A model generated the notes under the pieces. That model saw only the letters and a list, made by a program, of their open reading frames with translations, had not been told where the DNA came from and searched no databases. Position numbers and translations under genes: made by a program. Source: Paenibacillus methanolicus (lineage in GTDB: Bacteria; Bacillota; Bacilli; Paenibacillales; Paenibacillaceae). From it: a stretch of DNA of 64,000 bases. The stretch covers positions 1 to 64,000 of the forward strand of contig NZ_VNHS01000016.1 of assembly GCF_008124765.1 (NCBI RefSeq), written 5' to 3'. This document shows positions 33,885 to 41,951 of the stretch, piece by piece. How positions within the stretch are numbered: position 1 is the stretch's first letter; the number at the start of each line of letters is the position of its first letter.

Positions 33885-34223
33885 ATGGAAGCACGACCGA
33901 AGAACGCCTACAATATTCCGGCGGAAGCGACGCTCGACGTCCTCGGCGGAAAGTGGAAGACGCTGATCCTCTGCCATTTGTACTACGGACCGAAACGAAC
34001 GCATGAACTGAAGAAAGCCATGCCCGGCATTACGCAAAAAATGCTAACCCAGCAGCTTAGGGAAATGGAAGACGACGGTCTCGTCTTACGAACGGTCTAC
34101 AATGAAGTACCGCCGAAGGTCGTCTATGAAATGACGGAGATCGGGGAGTCGCTTAAAGGAATCTTGGATCAGCTGTGCGAGTGGGGAGAAAAATATATGC
34201 AAGGACAATTTCATCGAACCTAG
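33885..34223 (+). CDS. HxlR-family transcriptional regulator
   Basis: 112-aa winged-helix regulator of the HxlR type: LDVLGGKWKTLILCHLYYGP and the recognition helix region PGITQKMLTQQLREMEDDGL, wing RTVYNEVPPKVVYEMTEIG. Start ATG 33885 follows GGGAGGAG; the frame opens earlier at 33843 inside the operator. It is divergent from two oxidoreductase genes that it probably represses, as seen with HxlR proteins sensing aldehydes or quinones. Confidence 0.88.
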   Translation: MEARPKNAYNIPAEATLDVLGGKWKTLILCHLYYGPKRTHELKKAMPGITQKMLTQQLREMEDDGLVLRTVYNEVPPKVVYEMTEIGESLKGILDQLCEWGEKYMQGQFHRT

Positions 34224-34453
34224 ACGAGACCTCGCGATCATCACGCCGATCCGCCAAGTAACATGGAGAAAAGCAGAAAACCCGGCCGCAAAGGGTCGGG
34301 TTGGGCAGGATCAGGCGGCAGTTTCTCCAGCTCCGATTGATCTCAACGCCCGTTACAATCAGCGTTCGCGCCTGGGTTTGCGTTTCCTTCCAAACACCAA
34401 AAACCCCAGTCCGCATGCGAACGAGGTTCTCGTCGATATCCGTCTTTAGCTGC

Positions 34454-34999
34454 TTATCCTTTCTTCGTGAAACGTTTGAGCAGGTGTACGGAGCTGTTAT
34501 ACACGGCGTATCGGTTCAATAAGAGGTAGAGTGCAATCGAGAGAACGATCCCCAAGAACATGCCCGCCAGAACGTCGGTGGGATAATGCTTGCCCGTCCA
34601 TATGCGCGAGAACGAGACGATCGCCGCGAATCCGAGATAAGGGAGCCCGATTTTTCGGGAGAACAAGCAGAACATCATCGCAATGGCAAAGGCCGCCGAC
34701 GCATGATCGCTTGGAAAGGAATTGCTTTCAATATGGGGCAGCAGCAAATTCACGTCATGGGTAACGAAAGGGCGGTCTCTATAGTAAAAATGAGCGATCC
34801 CCCGACTGCACAGGACGGTCACGCCAACGGCAATAACCCCATAGAACGCCATCTTGCGATGGACCAAGAACATGAAGACCAAACTAAAAAAGAAAAAATA
34901 ATCGCCCAGATCGGCCGCGTAGACGAGCACCTTCCCGATAACGCTTTCATTATTCGCGCCGTCATTAATCCATTTGAATAGCCGATAGTCCCAGTCCAA
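34454..34999 (-). CDS. PAP2-family undecaprenyl-diphosphatase-like membrane phosphatase
   Basis: 181-aa membrane protein with about five helices and the three PAP2 motifs: YYRDRPF, FPSDHAS, and SRIWTGKHYPTDVLAG. Enzymes of this type (BcrC-like) release phosphate from undecaprenyl diphosphate on the outer membrane face, recycling the lipid used by wall and polysaccharide synthesis; some confer bacitracin resistance. Start TTG 34999 has AAGGGGG at 6 nt. It is monocistronic. Confidence 0.88.
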   Translation of the reverse strand: MDWDYRLFKWINDGANNESVIGKVLVYAADLGDYFFFFSLVFMFLVHRKMAFYGVIAVGVTVLCSRGIAHFYYRDRPFVTHDVNLLLPHIESNSFPSDHASAAFAIAMMFCLFSRKIGLPYLGFAAIVSFSRIWTGKHYPTDVLAGMFLGIVLSIALYLLLNRYAVYNSSVHLLKRFTKKG

Positions 35000-35167
35000 C
35001 GTATTCCCCCTTGTATGTCCGACATGTCGCGATGAGCTGTTCGGTTGGCGATTCGAACGACGGACAAGCGAAAAATCGATATCGCGTTACGCCAATAGTG
35101 TATTGCGCCGTCCCCCGAAAAAGAACGGGTTGCGAGCCAGGCAAAATCAGGAGAGGAAGCGTCCGGA

Positions 35168-35587
35168 ATGGATATGATCAAAAATCCGAGGGTAGCCGCC
35201 GTGTTCGACCGGTATCCGATACCTATTCGAACGAGGTTGTTCGTGCTGCGCCAATTGATTCTGGATACGGCCTCCGAGATGGAAGGCATCGCCCCTCTGG
35301 AAGAGACGTTGAAATGGGGCGAACCCAGTTACGTCCCCCCAAGCGGAAGCACCATTCGAATCCACTGGAAACCATCCAGCCCGCATCAGTACGCCATGTA
35401 TTTCAACTGCAACACCAAGCTGGTCGGTACCTTCCGCGAACTCTTCAGCGATACGTTCAACTTTGAAGGCAATCGGGCCATCGTATTCGCCGAACACGAT
35501 CACATCCCCGTCGATCGCTTAAAACAGTGTATTGCATCGTCGCTCGCGTACGAGGCCCGCAAACACCTTCCCCTGCTTGGCCTGTAA
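35168..35587 (+). CDS. DUF1801 domain protein
   Basis: 139-aa protein of the DUF1801 family, with the pattern EETLKWGEPSYVPPSGSTIR and AMYFNCNTKLVGTFRELF. The fold is related to the iron-chaperone-like YdhG group. No biochemical role is proven. It is a single gene with ribosome site AGGAGAGG upstream. Confidence 0.78.
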   Translation: MDMIKNPRVAAVFDRYPIPIRTRLFVLRQLILDTASEMEGIAPLEETLKWGEPSYVPPSGSTIRIHWKPSSPHQYAMYFNCNTKLVGTFRELFSDTFNFEGNRAIVFAEHDHIPVDRLKQCIASSLAYEARKHLPLLGL

Positions 35588-35595
35588 ACGCAAAA

Positions 35596-35625
35596 AAATC
35601 CACACCCTCGCGCGGTTGTGGATTT
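35596..35625 (-). terminator. Terminator of the ydjO-like gene
   Basis: AAATCCACA and TGTGGATTT pair across an 11-12-nt loop; on the minus strand the stem is followed by seven T. Confidence 0.8.
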
Positions 35626-35639
35626 CCCTGCCAGAGGCG

Positions 35640-35882
35640 TTACTCCGCCGCTTTTGCTTTTTGCTGGTTCCTTCTGAACTGCTTCACTTGCGTATCCGAC
35701 GACATCAGAATAGGCAGGCTTCGCTCGCTGCTCACCATCGGCGATTTACATTGCGAGCATACGGGAACTTCTTTGAACGAGAAATTGTCTCTCATCCAGC
35801 CTTTGCAGCCTGCATTCGTACAGGACCAGATCATGGTCAATTCTTCCGGTAAATTTTCCAGCGGTTTATTCCACGCGCACAT
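35640..35882 (-). CDS. Cold-inducible YdjO-like zinc-ribbon protein
   Basis: 80-aa protein with WSCTNAGCKGWMRDNFSF and PVCSQCKSPM: two Cys pairs forming a zinc ribbon, typical of YdjO. It lies about 100 bp downstream of the cold-shock gene in the same direction but after a terminator. In Bacillus, YdjO is known as cold-inducible; a role in the cold response fits the neighbour. Confidence 0.8.
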   Translation of the reverse strand: MCAWNKPLENLPEELTMIWSCTNAGCKGWMRDNFSFKEVPVCSQCKSPMVSSERSLPILMSSDTQVKQFRRNQQKAKAAE

Positions 35883-35940
35883 TGGATCTTCCCCCTTAAA
35901 ATTAATCAGGTCTGCCTGTTGTCGCTTCTAACGCTTCTAA

Positions 35941-35971
35941 AATAAAATCCCCAAACGATAAGTTCGGGGAT
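35941..35971 (-). terminator. Terminator of the cold-shock gene
   Basis: On the minus strand ATCCCCGAAC pairs with GTTTGGGGAT across TTATC (one mismatch), followed by TTTATTTTAG. Confidence 0.75.
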
Positions 35972-35982
35972 CAGAAAGACAT

Positions 35983-36183
35983 TTACAGTTTTACGACGTT
36001 CTCGGCTTGCTGTCCACGGTTACCCTGAACAATGTTAAACTCGACGCGTTGGCCTTCATCCAACGATTTGAAGCCGTCGCCGACGATCGCGCTGAAATGC
36101 ACGAATACGTCTTCGCCGCCTTCAACCTCGATAAAACCAAAGCCTTTTTCCGCGTTAAACCATTTCACAGTTCCTGTTTGCAT
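35983..36183 (-). CDS. Cold-shock protein (CspA/CspB family)
   Basis: 66-aa single cold-shock domain, full length. RNP1 is KGFGFIEV and RNP2 is DVFVHFSAI; GTVKWFNAEKGFGF is the standard start. It binds single-stranded RNA and DNA and acts as an RNA chaperone in the cytoplasm. The ATG has GGAGGTG at good spacing. A long stem-loop lies 51-115 bp upstream and may control expression by temperature. Confidence 0.95.
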   Translation of the reverse strand: MQTGTVKWFNAEKGFGFIEVEGGEDVFVHFSAIVGDGFKSLDEGQRVEFNIVQGNRGQQAENVVKL

Positions 36184-36233
36184 AGAAACACCTCCATAAT
36201 TTACATGACCTTCTTATTCGGTTACAAATAAAA

Positions 36234-36298
36234 AATTCACATATTGCACAAGGTTAAAAAACGCAATCAAAACGTTAACCCTCTGCGATATGTGAATT
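36234..36298 (-). promoter_or_regulatory. Structured leader or attenuator upstream of the cold-shock gene
   Basis: AATTCACATAT (36234-36244) and ATATGTGAATT (36288-36298) are perfectly complementary, with inner GGTTAA/TTAACC. On the minus strand the outer stem is followed by TTTTTTA, so it could act as an attenuator, a terminator, or a temperature-sensitive leader. Confidence 0.5.
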
Positions 36299-36472
36299 CA
36301 GGTCAAAATTCCAATAAACTAATCTTAACACATTTGCCCCGCGATAGCAATTGATACAGGCCTAGTATGCTCTGGTTATTGCTTCCTGATCCACAACGCT
36401 AAAGGATTCATTCGCTCAAACAATCATATGGAATTATCAAGGTTGTAACGACCTATGCGGGGGCGCGTTTTA

Positions 36473-36706
36473 TTAAACGACCCCGTTCTTTACAATGTCA
36501 TCGATTTCACTCTTTAGCAGCAGGTAGCGATGAACGCTTCTCATGATCGGGACTTTGGTTAGTTTATTTTTATCCACGAACACTTTCATTTGGTCTTTGG
36601 AAAGACCAAGAAGCGCGCCTGCCTCGGTAACGGTTAATACTTCTTCGATGCTCGTTGCGTTAAACGTCCTTTTCACTTTCTGATTCCAGTCTTCAAATGT
36701 GTTCAT
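36473..36706 (-). CDS. Small excisionase/MerR-like helix-turn-helix protein
   Basis: 77-aa protein from ATG 36706 (GAGAGGAAA upstream); the open frame reaches 36748. The core EVLTVTEAGALLGLSKDQMK then VFVDKNKLTKVPIM and a C-terminal helix YLLLKSEIDDIVKNG match the winged helix of excisionase-type DNA-binding proteins. No integrase is near, so it is more likely a small regulator than a phage factor. Confidence 0.65.
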   Translation of the reverse strand: MNTFEDWNQKVKRTFNATSIEEVLTVTEAGALLGLSKDQMKVFVDKNKLTKVPIMRSVHRYLLLKSEIDDIVKNGVV

Positions 36707-36908
36707 AACGGTTTCCTCTCTGGTTCCTGATCGATCGGAATACTCCATTATAACATGAATTCAGGCAAACACCTATGAACGGCGGAAGATATGCGGGATT
36801 TAAGTTTAATATGTACATTTTAGCCCGGTTTGAGACATGGTATATTCTGCATGCAAACAACATCCGCTTTCGTTCATTTTCGGGTTCTTCCTACCCGCCA
36901 AACGATGC

Positions 36909-38522
36909 TCACAAGCCGTTCTTGAACTCCTGCGGCGTCAACCCATAGTGGGATTTGAACAGCTTAATGAAATACTGCGGCTTCTGATAGCCGACTTCGT
37001 GCGCGACTTGGACGATTTTCCAATCCGTGTCCTTCAACAACTCCACCGCTCGCTCCATCCGAAGGCGAAGCACGTAGTTCGAGAAATTCTCGCCGGTCTC
37101 TTGTTTGAATAAGTTGGACACGTAGACGGGATGGAGATGGACATGATCGGCGACCGCTTGCAGCGTGATGTCTTTCACGTTTTTTTGGATAAAACGGCGA
37201 ATTCGCTCCATCAAGCCGGAACGGATATTGTCCGAACGGCTGTCGCTGTACGCTTTGATTTGGACGAAGCTTGCGAACGCCCATTCCTTCAGCGGATCAA
37301 CGCTCCAGCTGGCATCCATTCTCAGCATCTTCTCGATATCGCGGCCGAACACTTCGAAGATCCGCTTGCCCTTCTTGTGCAAATAATAGGAGTAGGCTTG
37401 CAGCAGGGTCACGTAGATCTCCACCCCGTATTCGCGGGCTCCGCCGCCTGTCCGCTCCAGCTCGTCGAAGATCCGGGTCAGCTTGTTCTCGAAGGCCGTC
37501 CACTGCTCGATATCGATGAGCTCCATGAACGTCTGGGACCGATACAGCTCCGCGAGCGGCCGGATATCAGGCGCTTCTTTCTGCTGCGTCACATGAAAGA
37601 AGCTCTCCGTCTGATAGCCGATATAATCGGTATAGACCGATAACGCGGCATGGTACATGGACAGGACGTCTGCCGGAAATTCGCCCCAGCTGCTGAGGAC
37701 GAGGGACGCTTTCGATTTGAGATACAATTTGATTTGATGCTGGGAGAGCCGGGCCAAGTCTTCGATCGTCGCGGCGCTGTCAGTATCCGCCGCTTCCATC
37801 GGTTTGGCTTGCACGAGGAATATCAAATAATCATGCGAATCTTTGCAGTACATGACATGGAATCGCTTCGAAAACACCTCTTCGACGATGTTGAACATCG
37901 CATACTCGATCAACGAGAGACTATATAGATCCGTATTCGCGTAATCCTCCTCCACGCGCATGCATACGAGGATCGCCTCCCGCTCCGCATCGAAAGGAAG
38001 CCCGTAGAGCTGCAGCTTGTCTTGCAAATCCGACCGCGGGTATTTTTTGCCGGATAGCAGATCGAACAAGAACATTTCTCTTAATTTAGGCAAGCTTTCG
38101 CGGAACCGGTACGCGAATTTTTGCTGGTCCAGCAGCTCCTTGCCTTCTTCCGTAATCCGTTCGATCAGATGGCGAAGAGTCTGCTCCAATTCCTCGTTTG
38201 ACACCGGCTTCAACAAGTAATCGCACACTTGCTGCTGGAGGGCTTCCTTCGCATACTGAAACTCGTCATAGCCCGTTATAATGACCGCCTTGGTGTTCTT
38301 CCATTTCTCGTTGATGCGGGCGATCAATTCAAGGCCGGTCATGCCGTTCATCTGAATATCCGTCACCACGATATCGACGGAACGGTAATTGAGCAGCTCC
38401 AGCGCTTCCTCGCCGGAATACGCTTTATACACGTTGGCGATTCCCATCTGCTCCCACGGAAGGGCAATCGCCAGACTGTCGACCAAATGCGTGTGGTCGT
38501 CCACGATCAAGATTTCGTACAA
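36909..38522 (-). CDS. YesN-type response regulator (receiver plus AraC domain)
   Basis: 537-aa response regulator. The receiver begins MYEILIVDDH, phospho-acceptor D55 in VVTDIQM, and LLKPVSNEEL closes it. A long middle part of unknown fold follows; the last 105 residues are an AraC-type double helix-turn-helix (IQKNVKDITLQAVADHVHL, HEVGYQKPQYFIKLFKSHYG). Start TTG 38522 follows GGAGGGGG and gives the normal N-terminus. It forms an operon with the YesM kinase and a solute-binding protein. AraC-type proteins bind direct repeats about 21 bp apart, such as that at 52337-52378. Confidence 0.9.
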   Translation of the reverse strand: MYEILIVDDHTHLVDSLAIALPWEQMGIANVYKAYSGEEALELLNYRSVDIVVTDIQMNGMTGLELIARINEKWKNTKAVIITGYDEFQYAKEALQQQVCDYLLKPVSNEELEQTLRHLIERITEEGKELLDQQKFAYRFRESLPKLREMFLFDLLSGKKYPRSDLQDKLQLYGLPFDAEREAILVCMRVEEDYANTDLYSLSLIEYAMFNIVEEVFSKRFHVMYCKDSHDYLIFLVQAKPMEAADTDSAATIEDLARLSQHQIKLYLKSKASLVLSSWGEFPADVLSMYHAALSVYTDYIGYQTESFFHVTQQKEAPDIRPLAELYRSQTFMELIDIEQWTAFENKLTRIFDELERTGGGAREYGVEIYVTLLQAYSYYLHKKGKRIFEVFGRDIEKMLRMDASWSVDPLKEWAFASFVQIKAYSDSRSDNIRSGLMERIRRFIQKNVKDITLQAVADHVHLHPVYVSNLFKQETGENFSNYVLRLRMERAVELLKDTDWKIVQVAHEVGYQKPQYFIKLFKSHYGLTPQEFKNGL

Positions 38523-38549
38523 CCTTCCCCCTCCTTCCCATACCTGCAA

Positions 38550-40262
38550 TCAAGACCCGCTTTCCCTGCCGCTCCAGCATAATTCGACGCAAAGTCCGCC
38601 TAATTTCGATTTGCTCAGCTTCAAGCCGGATTCGCCGCCGTACAGAAGACGCAGCCGTTGATGGACGTTTTTCAGCCCGGATTCGATCTCTTCGTTGTTC
38701 GAGTAGATCTTCTTGCCGATCGCTTCGATCGCCGCATAGTCAATACCGCCCCCCGTATCCTCGACCGCCACATGGTTCATGTCGCCCGTTCGCCAACATC
38801 GGATGGCAATCATGCCATAGTCCGATTGCTGGTCGAACGAATGCAGAATGACGTTCTCCACAAGCGGCTGGACGATTAATCGCGGTACCTCCAAGTCTTC
38901 CATCTGCGGCTCGATCTCGATCGTGAACTCAAAATCGTCGCGCAGCATGCAGTGGATGTCCAGATAGAAGTGGATTAAGTCGAGTTCCTCCTGCAGCCGC
39001 GCCATCTTACTCCCCGTCTTGGTCGTGTAGCGATAGTACTTGCTCAGGTTCATCGTCATCGAGATAGCCGCTTTGTTCTCCTTAAGCTCGATCATGCTCT
39101 TGATGTACGCCAGCGTATTGTATAGAAAATGCGGGTTAATTTGCGATTGCAGCTGTTTGAGCGTCGCATCCTTCGACCGGAGCTGTTCTTTGTACACATC
39201 CTCGATCAGCTCTTCGATTTTGGACGCCATGGCGTTGAATCGTTCGTACAGGAACCGGTACTCGCCTTTGGGCTTATCGGTCATCCGAATCGAGTAGATG
39301 CCTTTCTCGATCAAATTCATGTTCTGGATCAGCTTCCGGAACGGGATCTGGATATTCCGATACATCACGAAGGCAAGGTACGCCCCCATGAACAGCAGCA
39401 TGCCGCCGATCACGTAGAACATGGTTTGGTTCCGGCTGATCGGCGCCATGATCTGGCTAATGGGCACATAATCGACCAGATACCAGCCGAGCGACTCCAG
39501 CTTCTGATAATGCACCTGAAATCGCGTCTGACCGGATTCCAGCATCATATATCCGCTTTCCCTCGCGGGATCGATCGCCTGCAGCCGGGGCAGAAACTCG
39601 TTAGTTTGATCTACATGGACGGAATAATTATAGATCGGGTCCGCGCCCGGAAGATACAAGAACGGGTCGCCCGAGCCGTTCGCCTTAAACTCGGATAACG
39701 CGCTGCGCAAAGCCGCGACGCCGAATTTCAGCACCACCCGCATATGCGCCTCCCCCGACTCCGCGGAGTTCTCCGGATAAGACAAGATGCCCATAAAATA
39801 ATCCTCTGCCGGATCGGAATAATACTGCCAGAACGTATCGCGCGCGGGCAGCTCATCCGGAAGCGCATTCAAGTTGGAGTTGCTCTTGATGACGATGCCG
39901 GTACGCGGATAGAGCACCGCGATCACCGCTTTCCAATCGCCGTATCCGGCCAGCCGGTTGATCTCTTCGGAGACGGTGCGGTTGATGCGATATTTGTCCA
40001 ATACGTCATCCAGGAGGTCGGGATAGGCCAAGTTTCGGACATCCGTGCTTTCGTACAGCATTTTCTTATACGTATCCAACCGGAAGAACAACTGATCCAA
40101 TTGGTCGGCGAACGTCTCCATCTGGTATCGCTTCACCTTGATGATTTCGTCCGTCAACACCTCCGTGCTCGTCCGATTCGACATCGAGAATAAGAGCAGA
40201 ATCGGGAACAGCAGGATTAACAATGTGGCTAGGAGCTTGGTGAATATGCTGAAACGGCTCAT
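38550..40262 (-). CDS. YesM-type sensor histidine kinase
   Basis: 570-aa membrane kinase: helix 1 at about 8-28, extracytoplasmic sensor 30-275, helix 2 at about 281-300, HAMP linker to about 355, then the His_kinase domain with phospho-acceptor H378 in QINPHFLYNTLAY, and an ATPase domain with VEDTGGGIDY. It would sense a sugar or a loaded binding protein outside and phosphorylate the YesN partner encoded 27 bp on. The solute-binding protein encoded just upstream may be its ligand presenter. Confidence 0.92.
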   Translation of the reverse strand: MSRFSIFTKLLATLLILLFPILLLFSMSNRTSTEVLTDEIIKVKRYQMETFADQLDQLFFRLDTYKKMLYESTDVRNLAYPDLLDDVLDKYRINRTVSEEINRLAGYGDWKAVIAVLYPRTGIVIKSNSNLNALPDELPARDTFWQYYSDPAEDYFMGILSYPENSAESGEAHMRVVLKFGVAALRSALSEFKANGSGDPFLYLPGADPIYNYSVHVDQTNEFLPRLQAIDPARESGYMMLESGQTRFQVHYQKLESLGWYLVDYVPISQIMAPISRNQTMFYVIGGMLLFMGAYLAFVMYRNIQIPFRKLIQNMNLIEKGIYSIRMTDKPKGEYRFLYERFNAMASKIEELIEDVYKEQLRSKDATLKQLQSQINPHFLYNTLAYIKSMIELKENKAAISMTMNLSKYYRYTTKTGSKMARLQEELDLIHFYLDIHCMLRDDFEFTIEIEPQMEDLEVPRLIVQPLVENVILHSFDQQSDYGMIAIRCWRTGDMNHVAVEDTGGGIDYAAIEAIGKKIYSNNEEIESGLKNVHQRLRLLYGGESGLKLSKSKLGGLCVELCWSGRESGS

Positions 40263-40287
40263 GATCGATCGTCCTCTCCCCTACGGA

Positions 40288-41817
40288 TCAGCCTGCTTCG
40301 CGTTGACGCTTGAATGCCGAGAACTGCTTCTTCAATTCGGCGAATACGATGTCATACCCCGCCTTCTTGAGCACCTTGAGGGCATCCTCGTAATACGCGT
40401 CATAACTGGCCAGGCCAAAGTTGATGGGCTCGAATTTCTCCTTATACACCGCCATGACTTGCGCCATCTCGTTCTTGACGGACGCCTCGTTGAAGTGAAA
40501 TCCGAACAGTTTGGAGATGCGCGCGTTCTCGTCGTTCGTCAGCATATCGCGGATCACGTCGTCCTCCACGCCGGCGGGCGCGATGAAGTAGTCCTTGTTT
40601 CGCCACATCCATTCGTACATCAGCGGGTCAGGGGTCAACTGTTTGATTTTGCCGCCTTCCAGCTCGTAATCCTTGCCCTCCACCCCATAGATCATAAAGT
40701 CGTAATTCGCTTGGCTCTGCAAAATCCAGTTCATGAACATCATCGCGCGGTCGGGATGTTTCGATGCGGCCGTAATCATAAAGGCTTCATTGCTCGGAGT
40801 CGTGATGAACTTCGGCTTCCCCTCGGCCAGATAATACTCGCGAAGACGGGCATTCGGATCGGCGCTCCGCGCCGTCTGGAGGTTCTCCATCGCTCTGGAC
40901 ACCGCGCCGACGCGGAAGAGCAGTTTGCCCGCGTTCTCCTGATCGATCTTCGCCGCCGGATTGCCCACGAGATTCTGGTCGATGATTCCCTTCTTCACCC
41001 ACGACTCGCGCAATCGCGCGACTTTCCCGTACACTTCCGACTCCACGTAGCTCAGCATCTCCCCGGAATCCTCGTCGACCATAAATAACATCCGTTCATC
41101 CAAGGACGAGTAGTTGCGATCCGTCAATTCACGCCACAGCATTTCATGCCCGCGGTCGGTCTCCAAATAGCCATAGTAACTCGGATCGATCGCATGCGCC
41201 TTGTCGTAAAAGCGCTCCAAATCCGCGATGGACGTTATTTCGGATAGACCGACCTTCTCCAGCAAATCCTGGCGGACCATAACCGAAGAAAATTTGCCGG
41301 CGGACGTGAACGCTTGCGACGGAATCGCCCACAGCTTCCCGTCGATCCGGTTCTGCTTGAAGTTCTCGTCGGGAATATGCCGGACGAGATCCGGCCCGTA
41401 TTGATCGAGCAGCGCATCCAGAGGTTGAATATAACCTTTCGTATGATAGACCGAGACGAAGGGCGCGCCATACCAGAATAAGTCGTACTCTTCGCCGGTG
41501 GACAAGGCGAGCTCCAATTTTTGTTGATAATTCGACCACGGGATATAGGTCAATTCAAGCTTGATCTGCAACTCTTTCTTCAATCGGTCGTTCAACTCGT
41601 TCTCCACGAAGTCGCCCATGCGCGCCGACTGATCGCCAGGCATGATCATCCGCAAGGTGACCCACGATGCCGACGCTTCATCCGCTTGCCGATCCGCCGT
41701 GGCGACATCTTGACCCCCTGGCGAGTTCGATAACTCGGGGGTTATATAGGGACTGTATAGGATGTAGAGGAGCGATACGACAAGTACTGCAACGACCCCG
41801 ATTACAGCCGATTTCAT
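40288..41817 (-). CDS. Extracellular solute-binding protein next to YesM/YesN
   Basis: 509-aa family-1-type sugar-binding protein. The N-terminus is a hydrophobic anchor (VIGVVAVLVVSLLYILYSPY) without a lipobox Cys, so it stays membrane-tethered rather than lipidated. Middle and C-terminal parts match the LplA-like group common in Paenibacillus (TLRMIMPGD, IDGKLWAIPSQAF). No permease gene is in this operon. First gene before the sensor kinase, it is more likely a sensor accessory than part of an importer, though it could lend substrate to the permeases at 48465-50180. Confidence 0.82.
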   Translation of the reverse strand: MKSAVIGVVAVLVVSLLYILYSPYITPELSNSPGGQDVATADRQADEASASWVTLRMIMPGDQSARMGDFVENELNDRLKKELQIKLELTYIPWSNYQQKLELALSTGEEYDLFWYGAPFVSVYHTKGYIQPLDALLDQYGPDLVRHIPDENFKQNRIDGKLWAIPSQAFTSAGKFSSVMVRQDLLEKVGLSEITSIADLERFYDKAHAIDPSYYGYLETDRGHEMLWRELTDRNYSSLDERMLFMVDEDSGEMLSYVESEVYGKVARLRESWVKKGIIDQNLVGNPAAKIDQENAGKLLFRVGAVSRAMENLQTARSADPNARLREYYLAEGKPKFITTPSNEAFMITAASKHPDRAMMFMNWILQSQANYDFMIYGVEGKDYELEGGKIKQLTPDPLMYEWMWRNKDYFIAPAGVEDDVIRDMLTNDENARISKLFGFHFNEASVKNEMAQVMAVYKEKFEPINFGLASYDAYYEDALKVLKKAGYDIVFAELKKQFSAFKRQREAG

Positions 41818-41905
41818 CTTCTAGCGCGTCCTCCTTCGCCATGGCGTCTTTCTTGCTAGTTTACATGAATTCCATTCAAGTGAATATGAGGGAAGCATAG
41901 AAGAA

Positions 41906-41934
41906 GAGCACATGAATGCTAGCCTCATGTGCTC
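41906..41934. terminator. Hairpin terminator between the SLH protein gene and the solute-binding protein gene
   Basis: GAGCACATGA and TCATGTGCTC form a 10-bp perfect stem with a 9-nt loop; T-rich flanks on the minus strand are weak. Confidence 0.65.
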
Positions 41935-41951
41935 CTTGTTCCATTCCTCGA

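Noticed and set aside
36473..36706. Phage excisionase
   Set aside because: No integrase, attachment site or phage gene nearby; only the helix-turn-helix type agrees.
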